Shown: positions 1 to 9,026, counted from the stretch's first letter. The stretch: 64,000 nucleotides of DNA from Flavipsychrobacter sp. (GCA_017849575.1 JAFIGV010000013.1:1-64000); one strand, 5' to 3'. Notes: a model not told the origin generated them from the letters alone. A program made the numbers and translations.

Positions 1-162
1 AATTAGTAACCTAACCTTGTCAATTTAAGCCCCAAACCTATCAGACACCGACTTCCGAACTAAGACTACTCTTTTTATAAAGCCTTGTATAGCAAAGGTT
101 TTAACCGTTTTGCTTAATTTTGCTTTTTACTAATCTTTTTTATTAAAAAAATTAGTTTAAAG

Positions 163-192
163 TTTGCAACTACAAACTTTTTCGTATTTTTG
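163..192 (+). promoter_or_regulatory. Bacteroidota-type promoter for the small HTH ORF
   Basis: TTTG at 163-166 and TATTTTTG at 185-192 are separated by 18 nt, matching the Bacteroidota TTTG...TAnnTTTG pattern. The ATG of the next ORF is only 4 nt beyond the -7 box, so the transcript would be leaderless or nearly so. Confidence 0.5.
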
Positions 193-196
193 TATC

Positions 197-370
197 ATGA
201 AGGTTGACATTGCTAAACTTCTAACAATAAAAAACTATGCTGTGCGAGAAAATGTGACTCCGGCTTACATCTATAAGCTGGTTAAAGAAAAGAAAATGCA
301 AGTGGTCAATATTGACGGTGTGCAGTTTATTGATACAAGCAAATTTCCAATGCTCCCGACAAAAGGATAA
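197..370 (+). CDS. Small excisionase/MerR-like DNA-binding protein
   Basis: A 57-residue protein. The ATG at 197 is chosen because it is the first ATG after a good promoter and begins the conserved-looking part; the longer frame from 164 would start inside that promoter. The segment NYAVRENVTPAYIYKLVKEK looks like the helix-turn-helix of an excisionase/MerR-type winged helix, followed by a short strand region (VVNIDGVQFID) that would form the wing. It sits 34 nt before the IS1 transposase in the same direction and may control it. The DNA-binding role is inferred from sequence pattern only; no catalytic motif is present. Confidence 0.5.
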   Translation: MKVDIAKLLTIKNYAVRENVTPAYIYKLVKEKKMQVVNIDGVQFIDTSKFPMLPTKG

Positions 371-404
371 AAATTTTTCCTAAAAAAGTTTAAAGTTATA
401 AACT

Positions 405-1283
405 ATGAACAAGTTGCCAATTCAAAAACGTAAACAAATAGTGCAACTTCTTGTAGGGGGTAATTCACTGCGTGCTACTTCGCGTATAGTTGATGTTTCT
501 GTCAACACCGTGACTAAGCTATTGATTGATGTAGGCAAGGCGTGTCAGAAATTCCATGATGAAAAGGTGGTGAATGTAAACGCTCAACGTGTGCAGTGCG
601 ATGAGATATGGTCATTTGTTGGCATGAAGCAAAAGACAGCAGATCGTAATGGAATAGATGAAATGGGTATCGGTGATGTTTGGACATGGACTGGTTTAGA
701 TGCCGATAGTAAGCTGATCGTTTCTTGGTATGTAGGAAACAGAGATGCCTATTCAGCAAATGAATTCATGCAGGATGTAGCAAGCAGATTAAGCAACCGA
801 GTACAACTTACAACAGACGGTTTCAAACCATATCTTAAAGCTGTCGAAAATGCTTTTGATGGTGAAATAGATTTTGCTCAGTTAGTTAAGATATATGGTC
901 AACCGGAAGGCAACAGCAACGAAAGGAAGTATAGTCCTGCTGAATGTACTGGTGCTGAAAAGAAAATCATTGAAGGCAGACCCGACGAAGCTTTTATTTC
1001 TACCAGCTATGTAGAGCGTCAGAACCTAACAATGAGAATGCACATGCGTAGGTTTACACGTCTTACGAATGCTTTCTCAAAGAAGGTAGAAAACCATTGC
1101 TATGCTATCGCACTACACTTTGTTTACTACAACTTTTGCAAGGTGCATAAATCGCTTCGCGTTACTCCTGCAATGGAAGCTAAGCTAATGAGCAGGCCAA
1201 TGACGATAGAGGATATAGTAAACCTTGCTCCGATTGAAGCCCCGAAAACAAGAGGCAAGTATAAAACCAAGGGAGCTGAATAG
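405..1283 (+). CDS. IS1-family transposase
   Basis: A 292-residue single-frame transposase that would cut and join the IS ends. Residues 10-45 form an N-terminal helix-turn-helix that recognises the ends (LRATSRIVDVSVNTVTKLL). Likely DDE residues are Asp66 in QCDEIWSFVG, Asp138 in TTDGFKPY and Glu204 in SYVERQN, followed by the basic RMHMRRFTR stretch usual in IS1 enzymes. Unlike Escherichia coli IS1, no frameshift between insA and insB is needed: both parts are in one ORF, as in some archaeal and Bacteroidota IS1 members. It appears intact. Confidence 0.85.
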   Translation: MNKLPIQKRKQIVQLLVGGNSLRATSRIVDVSVNTVTKLLIDVGKACQKFHDEKVVNVNAQRVQCDEIWSFVGMKQKTADRNGIDEMGIGDVWTWTGLDADSKLIVSWYVGNRDAYSANEFMQDVASRLSNRVQLTTDGFKPYLKAVENAFDGEIDFAQLVKIYGQPEGNSNERKYSPAECTGAEKKIIEGRPDEAFISTSYVERQNLTMRMHMRRFTRLTNAFSKKVENHCYAIALHFVYYNFCKVHKSLRVTPAMEAKLMSRPMTIEDIVNLAPIEAPKTRGKYKTKGAE

Positions 1284-1294
1284 CTCCCTTTTTT
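1271..1294 (+). terminator. Intrinsic terminator overlapping the transposase stop codon
   Basis: Inverted repeat GGGAGCT (1271-1277) and AGCTCCC (1282-1288) with a 4-nt loop, followed by six T. The transposase TAG stop is inside the hairpin. Confidence 0.8.
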
Positions 1295-1308
1295 ATTAAC
1301 TTTAATTC

Positions 1309-1572
1309 ATGCGTAAAAAACATTTTCTCATATACTACGACAATAGAATAAGAGAGTTCGTTAAAACTATACCTCGGACATGGGCGAAGGCAAATAAGGA
1401 GCATTTTCCAGCATATACGTTTACTACAAAAGATCACCCCACCGATGATGAGATAGAGCCTTACTTGGTGAATAACTATGGGTTTTTTAGAAAAGTAGAG
1501 AACGATTATGTGGTATTATTTAACTTCTCTCAAAACATCCCACCGCATAATGGGCTAAGTTTTATTTTGTAA
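1309..1572 (+). CDS. Hypothetical protein, IS-associated
   Basis: An 87-residue ORF starting shortly after the transposase terminator, in the same direction. I recognise no family. It is rich in aromatic and charged residues (FLIYYDNRIREFVKTIPRTWAK) and has no signal peptide, membrane segment or cysteine motif. Its AT-rich composition matches the IS, and it ends before the possible right end at 1594, so it is probably a passenger ORF of the element. Being behind a terminator, it would need its own promoter or read-through. Real expression is uncertain. Confidence 0.4.
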   Translation: MRKKHFLIYYDNRIREFVKTIPRTWAKANKEHFPAYTFTTKDHPTDDEIEPYLVNNYGFFRKVENDYVVLFNFSQNIPPHNGLSFIL

Positions 1573-1623
1573 ACTGAAATTCAAACTGAGACACTACCGA
1601 AGCGTCCGATGCCCCGTTTTCGC

Positions 1624-1654
1624 AAAAAAAGCCCCATTTTTTGAATGGAGCTTT
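1624..1654 (-). terminator. Terminator of the downstream minus-strand membrane protein gene
   Basis: An 11-bp stem with one G-U pair, 1628-1638 with 1644-1654. On the minus strand it is followed by a T-run. It lies 22 nt past the stop of the gene ending at 1677. Confidence 0.7.
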
Positions 1655-1676
1655 ATACAATATCATTTTAAAAACC

Positions 1677-2234
1677 TTAGCCTTTCTGCAGCTTGGTGGT
1701 AAATGCCTGTTGCAGAAGATAATAACTGCCAAACAGCAAGGTGCTTCCGATCATATCTGCCAGCAGGGTGTTCTTAAAAAACGGTATAGCCATAACATAA
1801 GTGGTTGTCAACCCGCTAAGGCCATAACCATACATACCGCCGATATAAGAGCCGAAATTGGATACCACAAAGAAGATGGTGGAACCGGCAAGTGTATAAC
1901 CCAACACCTTTGCTGCGCTGGTTTGCTTCATGGTGCTGCCGAAAACAGACACCAGCAGCATACCTCCGTACACAAGCCATTGCTCGGTGCCATAGAAGCC
2001 ACGCATGGCGGCGCTACCGGGGAATAATTGTATGTACAGATCGGCGATAAACATAGCCAGTAAAGGCATGAGAAAAGCAAAACGTTTGTCTTTGATCACC
2101 GCCCCGCCAAACAGCCCGATGGCTGCTACGGGAGCAAGGTTGTAGAGGTGCATCTCGAAGTTGATGATGCGGGCAACGGCTGCCATCAGTATCAGTCCTG
2201 CCGCTACAAGGATATTGATCTTATTATGCTTCAT
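1677..2234 (-). CDS. DUF6580-type integral membrane protein
   Basis: A 185-residue membrane protein; the start MKHNKINILVAAG is chosen because the longer frame adds a non-membrane tail. It shows about five or six hydrophobic helices, with the pattern RIINFEMHLYNLAPVAAIGLFGGAVIKDKR near the N-terminus and FVVSNFGSYIGG in the middle. This layout is typical of the DUF6580 family, which resembles substrate-binding (S) components of ECF transporters. No transporter ATPase is adjacent, so the substrate is unknown. It ends in its own terminator (1624-1654) and is probably monocistronic. Confidence 0.6.
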   Translation of the reverse strand: MKHNKINILVAAGLILMAAVARIINFEMHLYNLAPVAAIGLFGGAVIKDKRFAFLMPLLAMFIADLYIQLFPGSAAMRGFYGTEQWLVYGGMLLVSVFGSTMKQTSAAKVLGYTLAGSTIFFVVSNFGSYIGGMYGYGLSGLTTTYVMAIPFFKNTLLADMIGSTLLFGSYYLLQQAFTTKLQKG

Positions 2235-2340
2235 GCTTATGATTCTCTTAGGCTGCAAATATAGCTGCGATGCTGCAAACACAAAACCGCGTTTTTCACT
2301 TATTCACAGTGTGGTGTTTTTCACTTTGTTGCACCCGGCA

Positions 2341-4353
2341 TTAGCGCAGAGTTTCCCCGAGCCATTTAAAAAATTCGCGCTGCCAAACCAGTGCATTCTG
2401 CGGATGCAACACCCAGTGGTTTTCATTGGGCAGGTACAACAGCTTGCTTTTTATACCTTTTAATTGTGCTGCCTGAAATGCTTCCAGCCCCTGCTCAATG
2501 GGCACGCGATAATCAATTCCGCCCTGCACAATCAGTATCGGGGTATTCCATTTGTCCACAAAATTGCTGGGATTGAATTTTTCATAGCTCTTGGGCGCAG
2601 GCTTTTGCCAGTATGGGCCACCGATGTCGAAATTAGCAAACCACAATTCTTCCGTAGTGCCATACCAGCTTTTCAGGTCAAACAAACCATCGTGTGCAAT
2701 AAATGTTTTGAACCTATTGCCATGCATACCCGCAAGCATGTACACACTATAGCCACCGTAGCTTGCTCCTACGCAGCCCAGGCGGGATACGTCCACATAA
2801 GGCTCTTGCGAAAGGGCATCGATTGCAGAAAGATAATCCTGCATAGGTTGGCCGCCCCAATCTTTACTGATGTCCTCATTCCATTGGGTACCCCAGCCCG
2901 GCATACCCCTTCTGTTGGGCGCTACAACAATATATCCGTTTGCGGCCATCAACTGAAAATTCCAGCGGAAACTATAGAATTGTGAGAGCGCCGACTGCGG
3001 ACCGCCCTGGCAGTATAGCAGCGTAGGATATTTTTTGGAAGGATCGAAATCGGGAGGATAGATCACCCAGACACCCATCATACGATTGTCGGTGGTTTTG
3101 ATTTTTCGCAGCTCCGTCCTGCTCAGTTTGATGGCGTTGTACGCAGCATCATTTTCGTGCGTAAGCTGGCGCATCTCTCCGCTGCTTGCATCTACGGCAT
3201 AGAGTTCGGTAGCGTGGTTCATATCGCAGCGCGATACGATCACATCATTACCCGACTCGCCAAGAATTCCGGTCACATCAAATTTGCCTTCTGTGATCTT
3301 GTGCACCACAGGCATCATCTTCGTATAGCCGGGGAAGTTTACTTCAAAGAGTTGTTCGGTGCCCTGCCATGCTGCGTTGAAGTATATTTTTTTACCATCG
3401 TTGCTCCAGGCAAAGCTACCTACCGTGCCATCCCATTGCTGGGTCAGGTTGCGTTTCAATGCCGCATTTCTTTTTACATCGAGCACGTAGATATCATTCT
3501 TATCTGCCTCATAACCATCGCGGGCCATGCTGGTCCAGGCAATAAAACTACCATCGGGGCTAAAGGAAGGATTGGTATCGTAGCCCATCATATTGGCCGT
3601 GAGATTTACGGTTTGTCCGTTGTCGAGGTGGTACTGATAAATATCGGTATTGGTGCTGGTAGCATACTCCTTTCCTGCTTTCTTTTTCGTGACATACACA
3701 ATCGATTTACTGTCGGGCGACCAAACGATATCTTCTGTTCCGCCAAAGGGTTTCTGGGGTACGTCATAGGGCTCGCCGGCGAGCAGGTCTTTCTCCTTGC
3801 CACCTTTCATCGGTGCAATGAACAGGTGCGCATATTTTCCATCTTCCCAGGTATCCCAGTGGCGGTAGTTCAGGTCGGTATAGATTTGTGCCGTTGACTT
3901 AGGAAGATCGGGGTAAATATCTTTAGCGAGGGTTGGCTTTATCATCACCTCTCTGGTATAGGCGATGAATTTGCCGTCGGGTGAGATACGATAGTTTTCG
4001 GCACCTTCGGGATTGGCATACATCGGCTTCCAGGTTTTGCCGTTGTCGATGCTGCGATAAATTGACTTTTCGTCCATGGCATACCAGACAGCTCCATCGC
4101 GCTGAAAGATGCTTTTGGGTTCGCTGCGTTCCCTTTTCTTTCCGGTTTTCACGTCCAGCGCATAAAGCTTGGTGCTGCTCTTTTCTGTTTGAGTATTGTA
4201 CGTTCTAGCACTGTAGAACACTGTCTTTCCATCCTCGCTCACACCTTCGCCGCCTACGCGTTTCAGGCTCCACAACAAATCGGGGGTCATGCGGTCTTGC
4301 GCGAGGGTTGCCGTGGCAAACAGCAGCGCCAGAGGAAGCAATAATTTTTTCAT
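2341..4353 (-). CDS. S9 family prolyl oligopeptidase-like peptidase
   Basis: A 670-residue exported serine peptidase. The ATG at 4353 opens a clear signal peptide ending at LAQ (residues 1-19). Residues 25-400 are a seven-bladed beta-propeller of the WD40-like kind (repeated SPDGKFIAYT and SPDGSFIAWTS strands). Residues 420-670 are the alpha/beta-hydrolase domain with Ser531 in GASYGGY, Asp614 in GGIDYRVP and His646 in ENHW, so the triad is complete. Such Bacteroidota enzymes act on peptides in the periplasm or outside the cell. It follows the Ig-like lipoprotein gene by 34 nt and is probably cotranscribed with it. Confidence 0.85.
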   Translation of the reverse strand: MKKLLLPLALLFATATLAQDRMTPDLLWSLKRVGGEGVSEDGKTVFYSARTYNTQTEKSSTKLYALDVKTGKKRERSEPKSIFQRDGAVWYAMDEKSIYRSIDNGKTWKPMYANPEGAENYRISPDGKFIAYTREVMIKPTLAKDIYPDLPKSTAQIYTDLNYRHWDTWEDGKYAHLFIAPMKGGKEKDLLAGEPYDVPQKPFGGTEDIVWSPDSKSIVYVTKKKAGKEYATSTNTDIYQYHLDNGQTVNLTANMMGYDTNPSFSPDGSFIAWTSMARDGYEADKNDIYVLDVKRNAALKRNLTQQWDGTVGSFAWSNDGKKIYFNAAWQGTEQLFEVNFPGYTKMMPVVHKITEGKFDVTGILGESGNDVIVSRCDMNHATELYAVDASSGEMRQLTHENDAAYNAIKLSRTELRKIKTTDNRMMGVWVIYPPDFDPSKKYPTLLYCQGGPQSALSQFYSFRWNFQLMAANGYIVVAPNRRGMPGWGTQWNEDISKDWGGQPMQDYLSAIDALSQEPYVDVSRLGCVGASYGGYSVYMLAGMHGNRFKTFIAHDGLFDLKSWYGTTEELWFANFDIGGPYWQKPAPKSYEKFNPSNFVDKWNTPILIVQGGIDYRVPIEQGLEAFQAAQLKGIKSKLLYLPNENHWVLHPQNALVWQREFFKWLGETLR

Positions 4354-4387
4354 TGGAGAAATTTTATACTCTGGTAAAAATAATTTT

Positions 4388-5884
4388 TTAGCGTCGCAAC
4401 CTATCCCCTCTACCGGGTGAATCCTCGCGGGCGCTGTTTTCCTTTTCTGCCGGAAAGTCAATCATATTTTCCCAACCGGGTTTAAGATTGACTTGTTCAG
4501 AATAAGGAATTACATGTTCAGGCTGCAGATGCTCCAGCAGTTTGCCCGCGTCCCAAATGCCGTTGTGGTTCTTATCTTCTATGATACGCAGGGTGTAAGT
4601 GCCCGGCTGCAATCGGGTAAAATGGATGATTGTATCGAGGACCGGTCGTTGCCATACCGTATCATTATTATTGAGCAGGGCAAAAAGATAGTCGCGGCCA
4701 AAATACTTTGATGGGAGATGCACATGGAGCTTTGCATAATCGTCGTCGCGCTTGCTACGAAAAGTATAGCGGGAAGGCATGGCATCAGTGCCGGCACTGT
4801 CCTTTACAAATCCCTTCAGCAGACGAAGGGTATATACTGTATTTTCCTTCCACCGGATTGCCAGCCTGAGCGTTCGCGGCAAAGCGGTATCTTCCAATGC
4901 CTTCCAGTCTGCCTCTACTTCCACACCGGAGCTATCGTAGCTAAGCTGCACACGGTTGATGTTCAACTGATCATACGGTTTTGAAAAGTTGACACTCAGG
5001 GGGCGATCTATGTCGGCGGTGCGGCGTTTACTGTCGCTTGTATCTACCGGAACAATATAGCTGAATACATTATTTGCGGATTCTTTTGCGCCGCCCATAC
5101 GCATGTTCACCGGCGAGTTTCTGTCTTTTGTCTGCCCTTGCACAGCGGTATCTTTTTCGGTAAAGATATTCAGACGTAATAGGGGCGGATGTAACGATGG
5201 GTGCACAACGGAATCGAGAAAAGCGATTTGTTCATTACTTCCATCAAAGATCATGTTGTCATTGGCATCGTGCAGCGCAAATATGCGGAACGCCTTTCCC
5301 GGCAGGCCATTCAGCAAAAAGTTTCCCCCCTGATCTGCCTTCACTGCATACTGAGGCTTTTCGCGTAGTACCGCACTATCCGGTTTTGATGCATCGTAAA
5401 GCAGGATCAGCGCGCCGGTATCTTTGAGTCCGGTAGCAGCTTGTATTACAAATCCGCGCAGCGACAGCGAGTCGAAATAACTGCCGGTACTGAAGACAAA
5501 ATCATAACCGGTGAAGGGATTGCCTTCATGAATATCCTGAATGGCACTTCCAAAAGAGATTCTATAGCTGGTATTTTGCTGCAGCAAACTATCCGGAATT
5601 TTGACGGTTACCGTCTTACGACTTGCCTCCACGGTGGGCGGAAAGGGAAGGATGGGCGACACCCGCACTTGTTTGGAGACGTCGTTAACCGCTACAAACT
5701 CGTCGAAGCGCATCACTATTTTGGTGACACGGGTATTCAGCAGCGAGTCCTCGGGGGTAACACTAAGCAAACGAGGGGCGGTGACATCTTTGGCTCCGCC
5801 GGTCGGAGCCATAACCTGAGCACAGCCTTCGAGCAGCAAACACACGAGCAAGAATAAAGGACCTGAATACCTTCTGAAAATCAT
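4388..5884 (-). CDS. Ig-like domain lipoprotein
   Basis: A 498-residue lipoprotein. The ATG at 5884 is chosen because it opens a short signal peptide with a lipobox around LLLEGC. Residues about 30-130 form a bacterial Ig-like domain (TAPRLLSVTPEDSLLNTRVTKIVMRFDEFV). Later parts contain strand-rich segments and two DANDN/DKNHNGIWD-like stretches that resemble calcium-binding loops. It heads a probable two-gene unit with the S9 peptidase and is presumably attached to the outer membrane. The Ig fold is well supported by pattern; no substrate is suggested. Confidence 0.65.
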   Translation of the reverse strand: MIFRRYSGPLFLLVCLLLEGCAQVMAPTGGAKDVTAPRLLSVTPEDSLLNTRVTKIVMRFDEFVAVNDVSKQVRVSPILPFPPTVEASRKTVTVKIPDSLLQQNTSYRISFGSAIQDIHEGNPFTGYDFVFSTGSYFDSLSLRGFVIQAATGLKDTGALILLYDASKPDSAVLREKPQYAVKADQGGNFLLNGLPGKAFRIFALHDANDNMIFDGSNEQIAFLDSVVHPSLHPPLLRLNIFTEKDTAVQGQTKDRNSPVNMRMGGAKESANNVFSYIVPVDTSDSKRRTADIDRPLSVNFSKPYDQLNINRVQLSYDSSGVEVEADWKALEDTALPRTLRLAIRWKENTVYTLRLLKGFVKDSAGTDAMPSRYTFRSKRDDDYAKLHVHLPSKYFGRDYLFALLNNNDTVWQRPVLDTIIHFTRLQPGTYTLRIIEDKNHNGIWDAGKLLEHLQPEHVIPYSEQVNLKPGWENMIDFPAEKENSAREDSPGRGDRLRR

Positions 5885-5986
5885 TTGCGCCCAAAAATAG
5901 GATAAAGGAAGCAGCCTGTACATCCGGGGCACAGTTTTGCATCGCAGGAGAATAACTAAATTTATCAGCACAACCACCCGGTACTT

Positions 5987-7075
5987 ATGCAACAATTGCC
6001 CACTACTGTAAAACGATCTATTGAGCTGCTGGGCCTGTGCCTGCTGGCGTTGATCGTGAGCAATGGTCGCGATGTGATCACACCCCTGCTTATGGCTTTT
6101 TTCCTGGCCATATTGCTGCTGCCTATTTACCGGTTGCTGGTCCGGTGGAAGCTGCCCCGGGTGCTGGCCATATTTTTTTCTATCCTCGCTGCCGCCACCG
6201 TGGTAGCAGGGCTGGTGTGGTTCTTTTCTATGCAAATAGGCGTGCTGATCTCCGACATTCCCGAAATTCAGAAAAACCTAAACATTCACTGGCAAAACAT
6301 AAGTGGCTGGGTCAACGAAAAAACAAATTTCACTTCCCGCCAGCAACTCACCTGGCTTCAGGATCAGGCCAACGGACTACTGGGCAATGCCGGCAGCTAT
6401 CTCAGCGGAGCAGCCCTATCGCTCACCAGCGTTTTTGTATTTGTGGGTTTGCTGCCCATCTATATTTTTCTGATCCTCTATTACAAAAACCTACTGCTCC
6501 AGTTTATTTTCATGTGGTTTCAGCCCGACAATCACAAAACGGTTAAGACCACGCTGACGGAGGCTGAGAGCATTATCAAAAGCTACCTCATCGGACTGCT
6601 GATCCAGATTACCTACATCACTATTCTGCTGGGCGGCTTGCTGGCCATTCTGGGCATCAAACACGCCCTGCTCATCGGCATCATCTTCGCCATCCTCAAC
6701 CTCATTCCCTATGTTGGCGCGCTTATCGGCAATATCATCGGCGTATTACTTACCCTTACCTCCTCACAGGACCTTACGCCCATTATCGAGGTGCTCCTGG
6801 CTATTGCAGCGGTGCAGTTTCTGGATAATAATATCCTGATGCCACGCATTGTGGGTTCGAAGGTGAAACTCAATGCACTGGTGAGTATCATTGGTGTCAT
6901 TGTAGGAGGCACACTGGCGGGCATTGCCGGCATGTTCCTGTCTCTGCCGGTGATGGCAATCTTCAAGATCATCTTCGATCACTCAAAGTCCTTCAGACAA
7001 TGGGGTGTATTGCTGGGCGACGAATCGCCGGAGAAAAGCCCGATGACAGAAACAGAAAACCGCGACCCTGAGTAG
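5987..7075 (+). CDS. AI-2E family transporter (PerM/YdiK type)
   Basis: A 362-residue inner-membrane protein with about seven or eight helices arranged as in the AI-2E/PerM family: helices in the first 80 residues, a periplasmic loop (about 80-140), then a dense membrane block. The family signature appears in GIIFAILNLIPYVGALIGNIIGVLLTL and FLDNNILMPRIVGSKVKLNALVSIIGVIVGGTLAGIAGMF. Members export small molecules or ions by a poorly understood mechanism; the autoinducer-2 name comes from one member and should not be taken as its substrate. It is divergent from the lipoprotein/peptidase pair. Confidence 0.85.
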   Translation: MQQLPTTVKRSIELLGLCLLALIVSNGRDVITPLLMAFFLAILLLPIYRLLVRWKLPRVLAIFFSILAAATVVAGLVWFFSMQIGVLISDIPEIQKNLNIHWQNISGWVNEKTNFTSRQQLTWLQDQANGLLGNAGSYLSGAALSLTSVFVFVGLLPIYIFLILYYKNLLLQFIFMWFQPDNHKTVKTTLTEAESIIKSYLIGLLIQITYITILLGGLLAILGIKHALLIGIIFAILNLIPYVGALIGNIIGVLLTLTSSQDLTPIIEVLLAIAAVQFLDNNILMPRIVGSKVKLNALVSIIGVIVGGTLAGIAGMFLSLPVMAIFKIIFDHSKSFRQWGVLLGDESPEKSPMTETENRDPE

Positions 7076-7116
7076 CCAGGCAGCGTATTACCGAAAAAAT
7101 GTAAAATAAACTTTCC

Positions 7117-7142
7117 TTTTTGTAAAGTAAACTATACATTTG
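7117..7142 (+). promoter_or_regulatory. Promoter of the membrane protein/XRE pair
   Basis: TACATTTG at 7135-7142 is a perfect TAnnTTTG box, with a T-rich TTTTTG at 7117-7122. The spacing (12 nt) is shorter than usual, so only the -7 part is secure. The ATG at 7160 lies 17 nt beyond. Confidence 0.45.
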
Positions 7143-7159
7143 TAGCAAATCTTTGTTCG

Positions 7160-7630
7160 ATGTTAAAGAACTTGCTGTTTCCTAATCGTTTCAAGAAAAT
7201 TGGGTGGATGCTTTTTATACCCTCGCTGTTCTTAGGTCTGTTTCTAACCCTTACAGGCTATGAGCCTCAGTTTCTCAACGGCCATGCACGATCGCTGCTA
7301 CCCTCCATGGCCAATCAACATTTTTTTGGAATTGTAGAAGTGAATTTTGCGCAGACTATCGTGGGCGTTTCTTTTATCGTCGGGGCTTTGCTGGTTGGTT
7401 TTTCACGCGAAAAAAATGAAGACGAGTTTATTGCCCGGATACGGCTTTCGTCTTTGCTGTGGGCTGTTTTGGTGCATTATACATTGCTGCTGCTTGCCTT
7501 CCTCCTGGTTTACGACACTGCCTTTCTCAGCATTATGGTGTACAACATGTTTACGGTGCTGATCATCTTCATTGCACGTTTTCATTTCATTCTCTATCGA
7601 AACGTAAAAAGTCTCGCAAGTGCAGAATAG
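7160..7630 (+). CDS. Small integral membrane protein paired with an XRE regulator
   Basis: A 156-residue protein with four likely membrane helices (about 15-32, 62-82, 97-117 and 122-142). I do not recognise a specific family, but a short polytopic protein translationally joined to a small XRE repressor is a recurrent arrangement in Bacteroidota and Firmicutes. The regulator gene starts with GTG 11 nt before this stop codon, indicating coupled translation. Its function is probably connected with whatever that regulator senses. Confidence 0.6.
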   Translation: MLKNLLFPNRFKKIGWMLFIPSLFLGLFLTLTGYEPQFLNGHARSLLPSMANQHFFGIVEVNFAQTIVGVSFIVGALLVGFSREKNEDEFIARIRLSSLLWAVLVHYTLLLLAFLLVYDTAFLSIMVYNMFTVLIIFIARFHFILYRNVKSLASAE

Positions 7631-7820
7631 GATCAGGATCGAAAGGGCTGTCTTAAACATTACACAGGAGGAACTGGCCCAGCGAATTTCCGTCAGCCGG
7701 CAAACGATAAACGCTATCGAGTCCAATAAGTACGTTCCCTCTACGGTGTTGGCCCTTAAGCTGGCCCGAGTGTTTAGCAAACCAGTTGAGGAATTGTTCG
7801 TTCTTGAACCAGCCGACTAA
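7620..7820 (+). CDS. Small XRE-family transcriptional regulator
   Basis: A 66-residue protein that is almost entirely one helix-turn-helix domain: RAVLNITQEELAQRISVSRQTINAIESNKYVPSTVLALKLARVF, with the recognition helix at VSRQTINAIE. It uses a GTG start at 7620 inside the end of the membrane-protein gene (11-nt overlap). Short stand-alone XRE proteins of this type, like Bacillus subtilis YgzD, usually repress their own operon. It is convergent with the T9SS protein gene, 15 nt away. Confidence 0.85.
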   Translation: MQNRIRIERAVLNITQEELAQRISVSRQTINAIESNKYVPSTVLALKLARVFSKPVEELFVLEPAD

Positions 7821-7835
7821 AAAAGATTTCGGTTT

Positions 7836-8795
7836 TCAGGGAATGATCAGCTTATAGGTTTGCAAATGGCCGAAATGGCCGCTCTGTATGAGGTACAAAC
7901 CCGGAGGAAAGTTGCCCGCGTCGATCTGATAATTCGTCCTCCTCCCGCTATCGCGATAGATACAACGTCCGTCCACCGAAAATATAGCCACACCGTCCAG
8001 GCACTGATCCGCCGCAGTACCGATCCGCAGGGTGTTACCCATCAGCACTGCACGCCAGTTGGTGCTTGCAGCGGGGTCTTGTACGGGATTGATCCCCATG
8101 CAGTTCTTGTAAAAACTGAATGCCGCTGTGGTATCGTTGGTTCCCTGATACAGCCACGAGGGCGCCGCAACCGTTAGGCTATCCTGAGTGATGCAGTAAT
8201 ATTTTGCGCCGCCTGCACTTAAGGTATTCCGCGCATACTCAATTGTGTAGAGGCCAGGCAAAAGGCAAAGGGTGTCTTCGTCGTGTTGTGCTGTGCCCAT
8301 GCTGAGCATGCCGCTGTGTACACTCTGCTGCCAGGCATCCTTCACCGTATAATGAACAGACCCGGTAACCCATGCACCACCCATATTGCCAAGATAGACG
8401 ACCACCCGGCTACAAGTGTCAGGACAGAGATCGAAAACTGAGGGAAAGGAACACGTGAGACTGTCAAATCCATAGGTATAAAGATCAAGACGACCGGAGA
8501 ACGAATGGCCGCCCGTGAATGTCGGATAACGATGTAGGATATGAGAAGATGACGACGCTATTCCAAACAAATTGAGCGTTTCTTTAGCGACCGTATCATT
8601 GGCGGGACCATAGAGCACAAAGCCCGGGTAATTAAAAAAACGATTGCCGTGGTTAACAACCTTTACCTCAATAAGAGAATCGTAAAAGGGATGGTAACGC
8701 ACATGCACCTCCAGCGAATCGCAGGCGGTTTGCGCAGTGCCCCGCACGGGCAGACAACAGGACAGCAATAAAAACAACAGTACAGACTTAAACAT
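7836..8795 (-). CDS. T9SS type A sorting domain-containing secreted protein
   Basis: A 319-residue exported protein. The signal peptide is residues 1-21 (MFKSVLLFLLLSCCLPVRGTAQ). The middle is strand-rich with paired cysteines and no recognised enzyme motif. The C-terminal 70 residues have the T9SS sorting-domain pattern: GVAIFSVDGRCIYRDSG, then FPPGLYLIQSG and a final basic strand YKLIIP. It is therefore expected to be taken across the outer membrane by the GldKLMN system encoded in this window. The mature function is unknown. Confidence 0.7.
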   Translation of the reverse strand: MFKSVLLFLLLSCCLPVRGTAQTACDSLEVHVRYHPFYDSLIEVKVVNHGNRFFNYPGFVLYGPANDTVAKETLNLFGIASSSSHILHRYPTFTGGHSFSGRLDLYTYGFDSLTCSFPSVFDLCPDTCSRVVVYLGNMGGAWVTGSVHYTVKDAWQQSVHSGMLSMGTAQHDEDTLCLLPGLYTIEYARNTLSAGGAKYYCITQDSLTVAAPSWLYQGTNDTTAAFSFYKNCMGINPVQDPAASTNWRAVLMGNTLRIGTAADQCLDGVAIFSVDGRCIYRDSGRRTNYQIDAGNFPPGLYLIQSGHFGHLQTYKLIIP

Positions 8796-9026
8796 AACAG
8801 TCAGACACTTTGATGGAAAGACAGCGCGGCGTGCTAAAAAGTGGGGAAGCCCATCAGTAAACCCATCGCCTTAAATTTTTTTAAAAAAATGCCAGCCGGG
8901 AACTCCCTGTTTTTCAAAGCGTAGTATATGCAAACACGCAACAGCAGCCATGTTTGCAAACCGGACCCCCTAACGCAAAGCCTGTGTCTGTCGTCTATAG
9001 GTGCGGTAATCAATTCTAATTTTCGG

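Larger units (their letters stand above)
1..1594 (+). mobile_element. IS1-type insertion sequence with companion ORFs (left end not resolved)
   Basis: An IS1-family transposase (405-1283) lies between two small ORFs in DNA visibly richer in A and T than the core genes that follow. A possible right end is the AGACAC motif at 1589-1594, just before host sequence that includes the terminator of the next gene. No matching inverted copy was found at the left, so the element may begin before base 1. The limits given are therefore approximate. Confidence 0.45.

Noticed and set aside
33-1594. The AAAC...AGACAC motif at 33-48 and 1582-1594 as the two ends of the IS1 element.
   Set aside because: The two copies are in the same orientation, not inverted, so they cannot be the left and right inverted repeats of one element. 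The left one may be coincidental or the edge of another copy.
1641-2027. 128-residue plus-strand ORF opposite the DUF6580-type gene.
   Set aside because: It is the antisense shadow of a membrane-protein gene, with composition unlike a real protein. The same applies to the long antisense ORFs at 3157-3897, 22272-23321, 31212-31790 and 58595-59413.
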